Positions 26,589 through 35,860 of a stretch of 44,637 bases of DNA are shown piece after piece. Both the position numbers and the translations under genes were made by a program. This DNA comes from DATMRF01 sp035566435. Its GTDB lineage: Bacteria; Verrucomicrobiota; Verrucomicrobiia; Limisphaerales; UBA8199. Every line of letters starts with the position of its first letter. Position 1 is the first letter of the stretch. Below the pieces are notes generated by a model, which was not told where the DNA came from, did no database searches, and saw only the letters and a program-made list of their open reading frames with translations. The stretch covers positions 1-44,637 of the forward strand of contig DATMRF010000124.1 of the NCBI GenBank assembly GCA_035566435.1, in the 5' to 3' direction.

Positions 26589-27010
26589 AACAAATCAAAT
26601 GTAGCACGAACCAACCGGCCCAGGGCGCGAAATGCAACATTCCGTTCCGCTCATTCAATCACGAGACTAGCCGACCCGGAGCGGCAGTTCAACCGCGAAT
26701 GCCACACCGCGAACCCCCCCGATCCTTAAGGGCGGGCTGTCTCAGCGCGCCGTTCTTCGGCCACTAAACTGGTAGGGACGCTTTCCACAGCGTCCCCGTT
26801 TCTTCTGGAAGGGTTTCGAGAACCGCGGCCGAACGCGTCCCGACCACCATTTCCTCTCAGGTCACCGGAACTTGAGCCTCTTGTCCGATGTTAAACCCGG
26901 TTCCCGCCTTTGCGCCTCTGCACCTTTGCGTCTTTGCGTCTTTGCGTTAAACTCGGTCCGCGCCTTTACCACTAAAGACACCAAACCCCCTCAATGACTG
27001 CCCTCTACCC
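26589..27010. repeat. Gene-free, short repeats
   Basis: No gene seen. Contains ggcgggctgtctcagcgcgcc at about 26731-26751, a copy of the hairpin found four times in the distal arrays; a gtagggacgct/agcgtccc pair (about 26772-26797); and a tttgcgtct nonamer tract (about 26908-26950). Confidence 0.7.
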
Positions 27011-27469
27011 TCATTTCCAGAACTGCCACCAGCGCTTTCTGGGCGGGTTTTTCCATTCCTGGTAGCGGCGGGTGATCACTGGCGCGAGCTTGTCGTAGTT
27101 GTCCCAGGTGTCGGCTACGTGCCAAAAGCTGGGCAGGCCCTTCGCGAGGGTCTTTTTGTAATCGTCGAAATAAGGTCCGCGCTCGCCGGCCTCGTTGCGA
27201 TAATAACTCTCGGCGAATTGATTGCCTTCGACGTTCAGGTCTTTTTCCGCGAACTGTTCCTTGCAGGCGGTTTCGAAGAATTGGCGGCCGGTGATTTCCC
27301 GCCGGCGCAGACGGGCGAGCAGTTCAGCCGAGTGCTCCCGGTGCCAGTCGTTTTCGAGGCCGTTCAGTATGGCCCAGGCCAGGAACATGCCGATGTGAGT
27401 GGCAGCGTGTCCTTTCGGGAGAGGTTGCTCCTCGGTGCCGTAATCGAAATCAGCGCGGTCGTAGGACAC
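27011..27469 (-). CDS. DUF7832-like conserved protein
   Basis: 152 residues. The N-terminus YDRADFDYG, then ATHIGMFLAWAILNGLEND, is the hallmark I associate with the family now called DUF7832, of unknown function. The C-terminus is basic and Trp-rich (RWWQFW). The start is GTG at 27469, 2 bp after the stop of the GH125 gene, so the two are almost certainly one transcript and translationally coupled. No signal peptide, so it is cytoplasmic, unlike its exported neighbour. Confidence 0.78.
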   Translation of the reverse strand: MSYDRADFDYGTEEQPLPKGHAATHIGMFLAWAILNGLENDWHREHSAELLARLRRREITGRQFFETACKEQFAEKDLNVEGNQFAESYYRNEAGERGPYFDDYKKTLAKGLPSFWHVADTWDNYDKLAPVITRRYQEWKNPPRKRWWQFWK

Positions 27470-27471
27470 GG

Positions 27472-28893
27472 CTAGCTTAACACATGCGGTCGTTCTTTGA
27501 GGGTCTTAAGCATTAGCTCGCCGAAGATGGTGTTGGCCCAGGCAAACCAGGAGCGCGTGAACTTCTTGGGGTCGTCCTTGTTGAAAGCTTCGTGCATGAA
27601 ACCGGTCCCCGCATGGGTGCGCCGGAGGGTGTCCAGGCATTCGAAGACCTCGCGGTCGCTGGTGCTGGTCAATCCCTGCACGATCAGGCCCAGCGGCCAA
27701 ATCATGTTCATGCCAACGTGCGGTCCGCCCGGGCCGTTCGCGGCTTTGCCCTGGCAGCAGTAGGGGTTGGCGTCGGAGAGCACGAGCCGGCGGGTGTTCA
27801 GATAGATTTTGTCGTCGGCCTTGGCCGCGCCGATGTAGGGCAACGACAACAAGCTGGGCACGTTGCCATCGTCAATGCAGTAATAATTGCCGTAGGCATC
27901 GACTTCATACGCATAGACGCGCCCCATTCGGGGGTGTTGAACGACGGCGTATTGGTGCAGCGCATGTTCGACTTCGTCGGCGAGGCCGCGGCACTGGGAT
28001 GCGCCCGGCTGGTCGTGGCGGACCTGCTCAAGCAACTCCGCCGCCTGGCGCAGGCTGACGACCGCAAAAAAGTTCGAGGGGACGAGAAACGGGAAAATAG
28101 TCGAGTCGTCGCTGGGGCGGAACGTCGAATAAATAAGCCCGACGGGATTGCAGGGATTGCCGTAACCGCCCAGCGCGACCGTGTCCGTTTGGACTTCCGT
28201 GCGCCGCTGGAAATGATAAGGGCCTTTGCCGGTTTTGCGTTGCTGCTCGCGGAAAGTCTGAAGCGTGAGCAGGATGGCATCACGCCAGGCCGCATCGAGC
28301 GGCGCGGTGTCCCCGGTAGTTTTCCAATAGTGATACGCCAGGCGAATAGGGTAGCACAACGAGTCGATCTCCCATTTGCGCTCATGGACGCCCGGTTTCA
28401 TCTCGGTGCGGTCGTTCTTCCAGTCGCTGATTTTCGTCTCGTCTTTGTAAAAGGCATTGGCATAAGGGTCCTTGAGGATGCAGCGGGTCTGCCGGTTGAT
28501 GACGCCGGCGATGAGCTGCTGGAGGCGGGGGTCCGCTTTCATCAACGGCAGGTAGGGCCAGACCTGGGCGGTGCTGTCCCGCAGCCACATCGCATCGATG
28601 TCGCCGGTAATGACGTAAGTGTCGGGGCGGCCGTCGAGCACCTCGAAATCGACCGTGGTGTCGAGGGTGTTGGGGAAACAGTTTTCGAACATCCAGGCGA
28701 GTTCCTGGTTCTTGCAGGAGGCTTTGACGCGCTGGATGGCGTTTTCGACGGCAGGGCTGGTGAATTTCCGTTTGGCCTCTGGGATGCGGACGACCGGGAA
28801 GCCGGCGCCACTCTCGGCGGCGCGGGAGAAGCCGCCGAGCACGACGGTCGAAGTGAGGAGGGTGGTGTTGCGGATGAATTGTCTTCGGTTCAT
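27472..28893 (-). CDS. GH125 exo-alpha-1,6-mannosidase
   Basis: A 473-residue glycoside hydrolase family 125 enzyme (metal-independent exo-alpha-1,6-mannosidase). A twin-arginine-like signal (NRRQFIRNTTLLTSTVVLGG) exports it. Family motifs include NCFPNTLDTTVDF, GDIDAMWLRDS at 97-107, EIDSLCYPIRLAYHYWK and GFMHEAFNKDDP near the C-terminus, with Asp and Glu in the last two as likely general acid and base. Length matches the family. It would trim mannose from alpha-1,6-linked chains such as fungal or bacterial mannan in the periplasm. Confidence 0.92.
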   Translation of the reverse strand: MNRRQFIRNTTLLTSTVVLGGFSRAAESGAGFPVVRIPEAKRKFTSPAVENAIQRVKASCKNQELAWMFENCFPNTLDTTVDFEVLDGRPDTYVITGDIDAMWLRDSTAQVWPYLPLMKADPRLQQLIAGVINRQTRCILKDPYANAFYKDETKISDWKNDRTEMKPGVHERKWEIDSLCYPIRLAYHYWKTTGDTAPLDAAWRDAILLTLQTFREQQRKTGKGPYHFQRRTEVQTDTVALGGYGNPCNPVGLIYSTFRPSDDSTIFPFLVPSNFFAVVSLRQAAELLEQVRHDQPGASQCRGLADEVEHALHQYAVVQHPRMGRVYAYEVDAYGNYYCIDDGNVPSLLSLPYIGAAKADDKIYLNTRRLVLSDANPYCCQGKAANGPGGPHVGMNMIWPLGLIVQGLTSTSDREVFECLDTLRRTHAGTGFMHEAFNKDDPKKFTRSWFAWANTIFGELMLKTLKERPHVLS

Positions 28894-29442
28894 AGCACGG
28901 GACTCCCTTTTAGCTTAACCGCAGTCGTTTGTGAATTAGAAAAGCGCGGGCTGAAACGGCGCGTGCACAGGACAGGATTCTTCAAGGAATCGGGCGCCCT
29001 CTTATTAACACCTCGACTTCAGCGGAGTGGACGGGCCCGCGAAGTGGTCTCAAAACCTGTTTTAACAGTTTTTGCGGTGCAAGTTGAAGGTTGCAACTCG
29101 GTTGCGCTGGCGGCCGTCAACTTGCAACTTTCAACCTGCAACCGTCAACCACTCCCAAACGTCCTCGTCCTCTATCCCCCTGTTCCGCGTATTCCGCGTG
29201 TTCCGCGCTCAGCACCACCTTCCGGCTGGCGATTCCCTGCACCCTCTGCGAAATTCCCGTCCGTGGCCCGGAACACAACATCTGAACACGCGAAGCTTAA
29301 AGCGCGCTTGGAAATTCCCGTTTTCTGTAGGAGACGACGTCAGGAGTCTCTGATCTGCTATCAGATCGTCAATTCTACGGTGGATTCGAGACTGTCCCGC
29401 TTCGCGGGCTCGCCTCCTACATTTTCAAAACGCGCTGTTAGA
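28894..29442. repeat. Gene-free, repeats and a MITE-like palindrome
   Basis: No gene. Holds a ttgcaactttcaacctgcaacc-type repeat (about 29071-29155; related copy at 37625-37655), a ttccgcgtattccgcg run (about 29183-29205), and a 96-bp element with inverted ends at 29326-29421. Confidence 0.7.
29326..29421. repeat. MITE-like element with inverted ends
   Basis: Begins tgtaggagacga and ends tcgcctcctaca, imperfect terminal inverted repeats of about 12 bp. Inside lies an AGTCTC/GAGACT pair and a small gatctgctatcagatc stem. No ORF. Resembles a short non-autonomous palindromic element. Confidence 0.6.
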
Positions 29443-30963
29443 GTGCCTCGCGCGTTGCTCCTGTTGATTGGCATCGCCCTGCTCTGCCTGCTTCCCCAAT
29501 GCCTGGCCGCCACCCTGGCCAGCGGAAACACCGTTTTCCCGCGCGGGCTTACAGACTACCCGGCAACGCAAGGCAGTTCGCTCCCGGAAACGCTCAGCGA
29601 GCGAATTCAGGTCGAGCCCTTTAACCTCGTCGCCACCTTAATCTTCCTTCTCGCCATCGTGCACACATTCCTGGCCCCGATGTTCCTGCGCCTGTCGCAC
29701 CGGTTTGAGCGCCGTCATCAGGAACGGCTTGCGGCGGCCGGCCGCTCCCCGCCCTCCGCCTCGCCGCGCGGCGAGGTGAGTTTCGTGGCTGAAATCTTTC
29801 ACTTTTTGGGAGAAGTGGAAGCCATCTTCGGCATCTGGGTCGTGCCGCTGCTCGTCGCCATCACCCTTTTTAAAGGCTGGCCGATGGCGCGGGATTACCT
29901 CGCACACGGCCTGAATTTCACCGAACCGCTCTTTGTCGTGGTGATCATGACCATGGCGGCAAGCCGGCCGATTTTGAAATGCTCGGAACGCGCGATGGCC
30001 CTCGTCGCGGCCATCGGCAAGGGTTCGCCGGCCGCCTGGTGGTTCTCCATACTGACCGTCGGCCCCATCCTGGGCTCGCTCATCACCGAACCGGCCGCGA
30101 TGACGATCTCGGCGCTGCTGCTGGCGCAGAAATTCTACGGCCGCAGTCCAAGCGCGAAATTCGCCTACGCCACCCTGGGACTTCTTTTCGTGAACATTTC
30201 CGTCGGCGGAACACTCACGCATTTTGCCGCGCCACCAGTCCTCATGGTGGCCGGCAAATGGGGTTGGGGATCGGGGCACATGTTCATGGACTTCGGCTGG
30301 AAAGCCGTGCTCGGGATTGTAGCGGCCAACTGCGTTTACTTCGCGTGGTTCCGACGCGAATTCAAAAACCTGGCCATTTCTGCAACCGGGCTCGCCAACG
30401 GCCCGGCCCAGGTGCAGTCACCCGATAAACCGGTCCCCTCCTGGATTACCACCGTCCACATCACGTTCCTCGCCTGGACAGTTCTGAACAACCATTACCC
30501 CGCGCTCTTCATTGGAGGGTTCCTGTTCTATTTAGCCTTCCTGCAAGCGACGGAACATCATCAAGGCGACTTGGCGCTGCGCCCGGCCCTGCTTGTAGGA
30601 TTCTTCCTCGCCGGGTTAGTGGTCCATGGCGGGCTGCAAGGCTGGTGGATCGCCCCGGTGTTAAGCGGGCTGACCGAACGCCCCCTCTTCTTCGGAGCGG
30701 CTCTGTTGACGGCGTTCAACGACAACGCCGCCATCACCTACCTGGCCGCACTTGTGCCGGGTTTCAGTGACGCGCTGAAACACGCCGTGGTGGCTGGCGC
30801 TGTCGTCGGCGGCGGGTTAACGGTAATCGCAAACGCGCCCAATCCTGCCGGCCAATCGATCCTGTCGCGCTTTTTCCCGGCAGGCATTTCGCCCCTCCGC
30901 CTCTTTCTCGGCGCATTCATTCCAACCGCAATTCTCGCAGCGACTTTCCTCGTTTTACGGTAA
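29443..30963 (+). CDS. Putative Na+/H+ antiporter (PF07399-like)
   Basis: 506 residues. A signal-like N-terminus (LLLLIGIALLCLLPQCLAA) is followed by about 11-12 hydrophobic segments. LITEPAAMTISALLL, NISVGGTLTHFAAPPVLMV and AAITYLAALVPGFSDALK, with acidic and Asn residues in half-membrane loops, match the putative Na+/H+ antiporter family within the ion-transporter superfamily. The start GTG at 29443 is chosen because it opens the signal; the frame stays open far upstream (to 27592), but that part is antisense to the GH125 and DUF7832-like genes. Substrate not proven. Confidence 0.82.
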   Translation: MPRALLLLIGIALLCLLPQCLAATLASGNTVFPRGLTDYPATQGSSLPETLSERIQVEPFNLVATLIFLLAIVHTFLAPMFLRLSHRFERRHQERLAAAGRSPPSASPRGEVSFVAEIFHFLGEVEAIFGIWVVPLLVAITLFKGWPMARDYLAHGLNFTEPLFVVVIMTMAASRPILKCSERAMALVAAIGKGSPAAWWFSILTVGPILGSLITEPAAMTISALLLAQKFYGRSPSAKFAYATLGLLFVNISVGGTLTHFAAPPVLMVAGKWGWGSGHMFMDFGWKAVLGIVAANCVYFAWFRREFKNLAISATGLANGPAQVQSPDKPVPSWITTVHITFLAWTVLNNHYPALFIGGFLFYLAFLQATEHHQGDLALRPALLVGFFLAGLVVHGGLQGWWIAPVLSGLTERPLFFGAALLTAFNDNAAITYLAALVPGFSDALKHAVVAGAVVGGGLTVIANAPNPAGQSILSRFFPAGISPLRLFLGAFIPTAILAATFLVLR

Positions 30964-31371
30964 CTAACCGGGACAGCGCCACGAGGCAGGCAAGGCGTTT
31001 GGCTGTTCAGTCCGATGTAGGTGAGCTTTTCTTCGCTTTGCGAAGGGTTCGCAGCCGAGAAGCTGCCCAGCGTTTAATTCCCATTGGCAAGATGCTTGCT
31101 ATGGTTGGGGTGTCGAGTTCAATTCGCTGCGCGGTGAGTATCCGATTTTCTGCGAATTTTGGGCGAGTAACAGGCGACCTGCAGGCGCTTGCTGTTCGTC
31201 AAATGTGGGCTATGTTTCGCCTTTGGTTGAAGCACCTGTAATGCTAGCTCAGATCCAACAGTCGCGGTTTGCAGGGGGGAACTTAGCCTGGATAAGCGGC
31301 GGAATCCCCGGGGTCGCCAACGCGGTCTGAAGTTTGGCGCGGGCTAAATTGTAAAATTAGAAACCTGGCAC
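30964..31371. other. Gene-free gap before the HAF-repeat gene
   Basis: 408 bp. An 80-codon open frame (30999-31241) has no domain, signal or Shine-Dalgarno and is not called. A short stem (cttcgctttgcgaag, about 31030) is present. GC content appears lower than in the flanking genes. Confidence 0.5.
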
Positions 31372-32844
31372 ATGTTGTTTACCAGATCCAAAACCGCGCC
31401 CTCCTGCGAACCGCCAACCATCAGAAGCGTTCGGGCGATTCCCGGTCGCCGATTAAGAATACCTCGGGGAAACATAGCCTCGAGGCACGCGCTGCCGGAC
31501 GTCCGACAGCCCGACCGTACTGCCCCACCGCCGCCCAAAACTTATCCATTCCAAGGATTAGCGCTTCTGGCTCACGCCGTGCGTTGCGGGTTGCTTTGCC
31601 TCTTGTTGGCCTTGGGCGGACGCCAATGGGCGCTGGCCCAGAATGGTTACACCATTACGGATTTGGGGTTTGCGAACCAGTGGTACAGCGAGACGCACGG
31701 CCTGAACAACGGCGGCTTGGCGGTGGGGGAGTTTGAGCCCGTCGGCGCATTGTACCAACACGCCTTCCTTTATAACGGGCAGACAACCGTCGACTTGGCC
31801 ATCCCGCCGGACATTTACACCATCCCCTGGGGCATCAACGATTCAAACGTCGTTGTCGGGGAATATTTGCCGCGGAACCCGGCAACATTCATTGTCGAAG
31901 CCTTTCAGTACAGCAACGGCGTGGTGACCGGTCTGGGTTATTTGGCGAGTAGCAGTTACAGCAGCGCGCACGCAATAAACCACCTGGGTCAAATCGTCGG
32001 CGAATCGAGCACCAATTCTACTGCAAGTGTGATCCACGCGGTGCTGTGGGACAACGGCACGAACGTTGACCTGGGGGTGCTGAGCGGACCCTATAGCAGC
32101 GCGAACGCAATCAACAACTCAGGGATAATAGTCGGAGAATCATCGGTCGAGCTCTCGACCAACTCTAAGGCGTTTATTTATACCAACACCATGGTGCCGC
32201 TGGGCACGCTGGGTGGAGATTACAGCAGTGCCAAGAGCATCAACGACGCCGGAGTGGTCGTTGGGGAATCAACTGAAGTCACGGGAGGTGTGACCAACCT
32301 CCAGGCCTTTGTGTACCAAAACGGAACGATGACCAGTTTGAGCGCGCAGGCGGCAGCTCTCGGTGCCGATTCCAGCAGCGCCACCGCGATTAACAACCTG
32401 GGCCACATCGTCGGCTATCTCGGCTACGGCCAACTCACTGAGGCCTTCCTGTTCAATGGCACGAACATGGTGAACCTCAACCAGTACATTCCCCCCTGGA
32501 GTGGCTTCACCAACCTGGCCAGCGCTGATAGCATCAACGAGAACGGCCAAATCATCGGCTCGGGCACCCTCACCAATGGAGATTATCACGGCTTTTTACT
32601 CACGCCGTCACAACCGTGGATATTGTTGAGCGCGCCAGCCCTGACCAGCGGCAGCGGCTTCCAGATGATTATTGAGGGCGTTCCCGGATTACAATTCGTC
32701 GTGCAAATGTCTACCAACCTGTGCTGGACGTCGAATTGGGTCTCGCTTTACACCAACGTCCTCACAGCTTCCCAAACGAACTACACCGACCCGGACGCCA
32801 CTAATTGCAGCGGGCGCTACTATCGCGCCTTGCCCTTGCAATAA
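31372..32844 (+). CDS. Secreted HAF-repeat protein
   Basis: 490 residues. A signal-like segment (GLLCLLLALGGRQWALAQ, about 70-88) is preceded by about 65 residues without homology, so the true start may be a later GTG such as 31579. The mature protein has about six HAF-type repeats (LGTLGGDYSSAKSINDAGVV, SSANAINNSGIIVGES), each with an IN-x-x-G-x-(I/V)VG core. They should form a beta-propeller-like extracellular structure. The C-terminus (FVVQMSTNLCWTSNWVSL ... YYRALPLQ) is a short beta domain common at the ends of verrucomicrobial secreted proteins. The 3' end overlaps the convergent mannosyltransferase-like gene by 44 bp. Confidence 0.82.
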   Translation: MLFTRSKTAPSCEPPTIRSVRAIPGRRLRIPRGNIASRHALPDVRQPDRTAPPPPKTYPFQGLALLAHAVRCGLLCLLLALGGRQWALAQNGYTITDLGFANQWYSETHGLNNGGLAVGEFEPVGALYQHAFLYNGQTTVDLAIPPDIYTIPWGINDSNVVVGEYLPRNPATFIVEAFQYSNGVVTGLGYLASSSYSSAHAINHLGQIVGESSTNSTASVIHAVLWDNGTNVDLGVLSGPYSSANAINNSGIIVGESSVELSTNSKAFIYTNTMVPLGTLGGDYSSAKSINDAGVVVGESTEVTGGVTNLQAFVYQNGTMTSLSAQAAALGADSSSATAINNLGHIVGYLGYGQLTEAFLFNGTNMVNLNQYIPPWSGFTNLASADSINENGQIIGSGTLTNGDYHGFLLTPSQPWILLSAPALTSGSGFQMIIEGVPGLQFVVQMSTNLCWTSNWVSLYTNVLTASQTNYTDPDATNCSGRYYRALPLQ

Positions 32845-34696
32845 GAGTCATGATCGCTGTCCCCAGCAGCGGCAAGCCGAACACGAACGCTGCGCGCCAG
32901 GAATAGGCCCAGGCCGACTCCGATAAGGCGTACAGCAATAGGACGGTGACCGATAGTTGGATCGTCAGCATCCGCGCCAGGCCTCTCGGCGCTATAGCCG
33001 CCAGCGGCAGCGCCCAAAACACGTACCATGGCCAGAACCACGATGCTACCAGGTATAACGCGACCACCAACAAGATGAGACACTTTGCCGGCAGCTCAGC
33101 GGCGTTGCGCGTCCGGGATAACAGCCAGAAAAACGCCGCGCCGAAAACCAGCCAGGTGACGAGTCGGATCGCGACGCTCACTCGGACTGGAAGGGCGCGC
33201 TGGCCGAGCGGCAACGAAAGGTCGGCCAGTGCAGGATCGTTTTGTGCGTCGGCTTGCTCGTTTGTTTCCTCAACGTTCAAAGTCCGTACAAATCCGCGCT
33301 GCCGGCCAGCCGGGTCATAGACGTAAACCCAATCATCGCTCATCTGCGGCGCGGCCACCAGCATCAGCGCGCCAGGGTTCAAAGAACTCGCGGCCTCATT
33401 GGTGGCCGGTCTCCGGTACAGTGCCGCGTGGGCTTTGCTTTTGAGCCACCAGCCCTGAAAAAAGATTGTTGCATCGGCGAGTTGCGGATCTTCCCCGCCC
33501 AGCCGCCGGCCGATTCGAAAGGCAATTTCGTGCAGACTGTTCATATAGTACGTCCCCAGCACCGCTTGGCGCACCGCGGTCAAAAGCGTGGGAAAACCTC
33601 CGCGCACGACAGTGTCTTTGTTCGCCAGGGCCCGCACACTGCCAAACGCGGCACCGGCGAGCACCAGGCCCAATAACGCGGCGAGCGTTCCACGCCGCAG
33701 GCGCTCATGCCAGCCAGGAAGCAGCTTCAGGAGCGTCAGAACACAGAAACCGCCCACCAGCGCCGCCGGCGCCTTTACCAGGGCTGCCACTGCGAAGAAA
33801 GCGGCGGAGGCCAGCAGGTTGCGGCGCGCGGCCCACAGCACGCCAGCCATCATCGGAGCCACCATCCAACAATCATTGTGCCCCCCACAACCCATCTCGA
33901 AAATCACCAGCGGATTGCACAAGAAAAAGACCACAGCTATCCCGCTGCATTGTGGGCACGCTTCCTTTGCCGACCGCCACAGCACCGCGGTGGTCATAAG
34001 CGTCCCCAGCACTGCAGCTATACGGAACAGCAGCACGGTGAGGCCCACGTGTTCCCCCCCAACTTGCGCCAGCGCGGCGCCCATCAGGCTCCAGAGCGGC
34101 CCATACTGCGAGGGAATATAAGTGCCTAAAGGAACCAGGTAGGGATCATCTTGCGCCAACACCGTCTGTGCGGACGACGGGTTGACGTGATGCAGCGCCA
34201 ATGTCCGGCCGTGGGTAATGTAGGCGTAAACGTCGGACGAAAGCATCGCCGGACTGCCAATCTGCGTCACCAGCAACATGGTGCCGGTGAGAAGCCCCGC
34301 TCGCGCCGCTGCCTTCTCCGACATGCCGCGAGCGGTCAGCAGCATCAACCCCCACACGACGAACTGCGCGCCCATAATGAGCGCAAACCAGACCGAGGCC
34401 AGCGGCGCGTGTAAGGTTCCCTGAAGCCGTTGAATGTCGGCTGAGCTAAGCGCGGGTATTCCGGGAAGCACTTCCGACGCATGTGTCGGATGAGCGTCCG
34501 GTACATAGGGCAACACTCGATTTAGAAGCACCGAAAGCAGCAGCGTAGCGATGGCCAAAATACACCACGCAGCCACTTGCGGGCGGATCTTCGCTGACAA
34601 GCCTGACCTGGCTGACCCCGCTATGAGGAACCAGGTAACCGCGCACATGCAACCTCCGAATGCGAACACGAGAAGAAACACCTCAACGGTATTCAT
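32801..34696 (-). CDS. GT-C mannosyltransferase-like membrane protein
   Basis: A 631-residue polytopic protein, about 13 hydrophobic segments. LSSDVYAYITHGRTLALHHVN, SQYGPLWSL and CNPLVIFEMGCGGHND match DUF2029/MptB-type polyprenyl-phosphate-sugar-dependent glycosyltransferases (GT-C fold), in which the first-loop Asp of SDVY is catalytic. A soluble, Asp/Asn-rich insert sits at about 420-500. It would add sugars to glycans or lipids on the periplasmic face. The target glycan is unknown. Convergent overlap of 44 bp with the HAF gene. Confidence 0.82.
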   Translation of the reverse strand: MNTVEVFLLVFAFGGCMCAVTWFLIAGSARSGLSAKIRPQVAAWCILAIATLLLSVLLNRVLPYVPDAHPTHASEVLPGIPALSSADIQRLQGTLHAPLASVWFALIMGAQFVVWGLMLLTARGMSEKAAARAGLLTGTMLLVTQIGSPAMLSSDVYAYITHGRTLALHHVNPSSAQTVLAQDDPYLVPLGTYIPSQYGPLWSLMGAALAQVGGEHVGLTVLLFRIAAVLGTLMTTAVLWRSAKEACPQCSGIAVVFFLCNPLVIFEMGCGGHNDCWMVAPMMAGVLWAARRNLLASAAFFAVAALVKAPAALVGGFCVLTLLKLLPGWHERLRRGTLAALLGLVLAGAAFGSVRALANKDTVVRGGFPTLLTAVRQAVLGTYYMNSLHEIAFRIGRRLGGEDPQLADATIFFQGWWLKSKAHAALYRRPATNEAASSLNPGALMLVAAPQMSDDWVYVYDPAGRQRGFVRTLNVEETNEQADAQNDPALADLSLPLGQRALPVRVSVAIRLVTWLVFGAAFFWLLSRTRNAAELPAKCLILLVVALYLVASWFWPWYVFWALPLAAIAPRGLARMLTIQLSVTVLLLYALSESAWAYSWRAAFVFGLPLLGTAIMTLIARARRDSSARCN

Positions 34697-34808
34697 GGCG
34701 TATTATGGCATAACGCCGTGGTTAAGCCGCGGGCGGCGAGCGCAGCGAGCAGACCGTCGGCTGGAACCACTTGGGCACTACGGTTATCTCCGCGTCCTTG
34801 CCGCTGGA

Positions 34809-35246
34809 TTAATCGTCCGCATCCCAATGCTCTGCAATCTTGCCATCCTGGATTCGAAACATGTCGAAGCCGAGCGCCTGATGGTGCTTCCCGTCATGAC
34901 TGGTCCACGTCTGCCGCATATAGACGACAACCATGTCGTTTTCGCCGATCACGTTCAACAGCTCGCGTTTGTAGTCGGGCGGAAGTTTCTGAGCAAATCG
35001 TGCGCGAAACGTATCCATGAACCCCTTCAATCCAGTCGGCACGTTCGGGTTGTGCTGGATGTAGTCAGGGCGCAGAAACCGTGGCGCCGCATCGATCTGC
35101 CGATTAATGAGCACGGTCGTGTAGAAGTCGAGAACGATGGCCTTATTGCGTGCCGTCAAGGCCTCGTCCGCATTTGCGAGCTGCGCAAAACCAATCCAGG
35201 CAAATGCCAATGTCAAACCAAACCACTTCACGCTAACTGTACGCAT
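34809..35246 (-). CDS. SnoaL-like (NTF2-fold) exported protein
   Basis: 145 residues with a probable signal (VKWFGLTLAFAWIGFAQLANA, about 6-26). The mature part is an NTF2-like cone: NKAIVLDFYTTVLINRQIDAA, RPDYIQHNPNVPTGLKGF and the C-terminal FDMFRIQDGKIAEHWDADD, typical of the SnoaL polyketide-cyclase-like family. A specific reaction cannot be assigned. A strong Shine-Dalgarno (ggaggag) precedes the ATG at 35246. Same strand as the cupin gene upstream. Confidence 0.87.
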   Translation of the reverse strand: MRTVSVKWFGLTLAFAWIGFAQLANADEALTARNKAIVLDFYTTVLINRQIDAAPRFLRPDYIQHNPNVPTGLKGFMDTFRARFAQKLPPDYKRELLNVIGENDMVVVYMRQTWTSHDGKHHQALGFDMFRIQDGKIAEHWDADD

Positions 35247-35383
35247 ACTGCTCCTCCAATCTGTGTAGAGATTCCTGTAGTGCCCAACAACGAGCGTGAG
35301 CCGTGGGAGCCAGCCGCCTCTGACGGACGAATTGGAACTGACCTAAACGGCTGGCTCCCATCCGCTCCACGCTTTTGTTCCGC

Positions 35384-35860
35384 TCATTCCTCGTTGGCAT
35401 AATAGTCAGTCTCCTGCATGGTAAAACTCTTGCGCTGGGGTTTGATGACCCACTTATTGGAGTCGGGGTAAGCGATAACATCGGCCGGTGGATTGTCGGC
35501 GATGACGTAATAGACCAGGTCTGCCGCTCCTGTGTTCTTGAGTTGGTGTGGCTCTCCCGGCGGGCAAACAAAATTATCACCGGCAGTAATAGCCACAACC
35601 GTATCGCCGGCGCGAAGCTCTCCCGACCCGCTGATAATAATGTAAACCTCCCACTGTGCGGCATGAGCATGGAAGGGGAAGTTGGTCGCGCCCGGAGGCA
35701 GTTTGGCGAGTTCGACATCAAACGGGTGCCCGCCGCCCGCAACGCCAGCATCGCGCGGTGCGCCAAGCGCTTCGGATATGTGACGACGAAAAAGATGAAA
35801 ACGTCCGCGTGGCGAACGCTGCTCGACCCATTTGATTGCCGATTCTTTTGCATGCTTCAT
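35384..35860 (-). CDS. Cupin-domain protein
   Basis: 158 residues (ATG at 35860). Residues about 55-130 form a single cupin barrel with metal-ligand pattern in NFPFHAHAAQWEVYIIISGSG and, further on, CPPGEPHQLKNTG. These supply the His, His, Glu and His of a typical cupin site. It could bind a metal and act on, or sense, a small molecule; no specific substrate is implied. The SnoaL-like gene is 137 bp downstream on the same strand. An open frame extending to 35929 is unsupported. Confidence 0.85.
   Translation of the reverse strand: MKHAKESAIKWVEQRSPRGRFHLFRRHISEALGAPRDAGVAGGGHPFDVELAKLPPGATNFPFHAHAAQWEVYIIISGSGELRAGDTVVAITAGDNFVCPPGEPHQLKNTGAADLVYYVIADNPPADVIAYPDSNKWVIKPQRKSFTMQETDYYANEE

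Noticed and set aside
25311..26729. 472-codon plus-strand frame opposite leuC
   Set aside because: Antisense of leuC; no recognised domain, and the cluster cysteines are on the minus strand.
27592..29442. N-terminal 617 codons of a continuous frame leading into the antiporter
   Set aside because: Antisense to the GH125 and DUF7832-like genes and then through repeats; the antiporter's own signal begins at the GTG 29443.
30999..31241. 80-codon plus-strand frame
   Set aside because: No homology, signal or ribosome-binding site; treated as non-coding.
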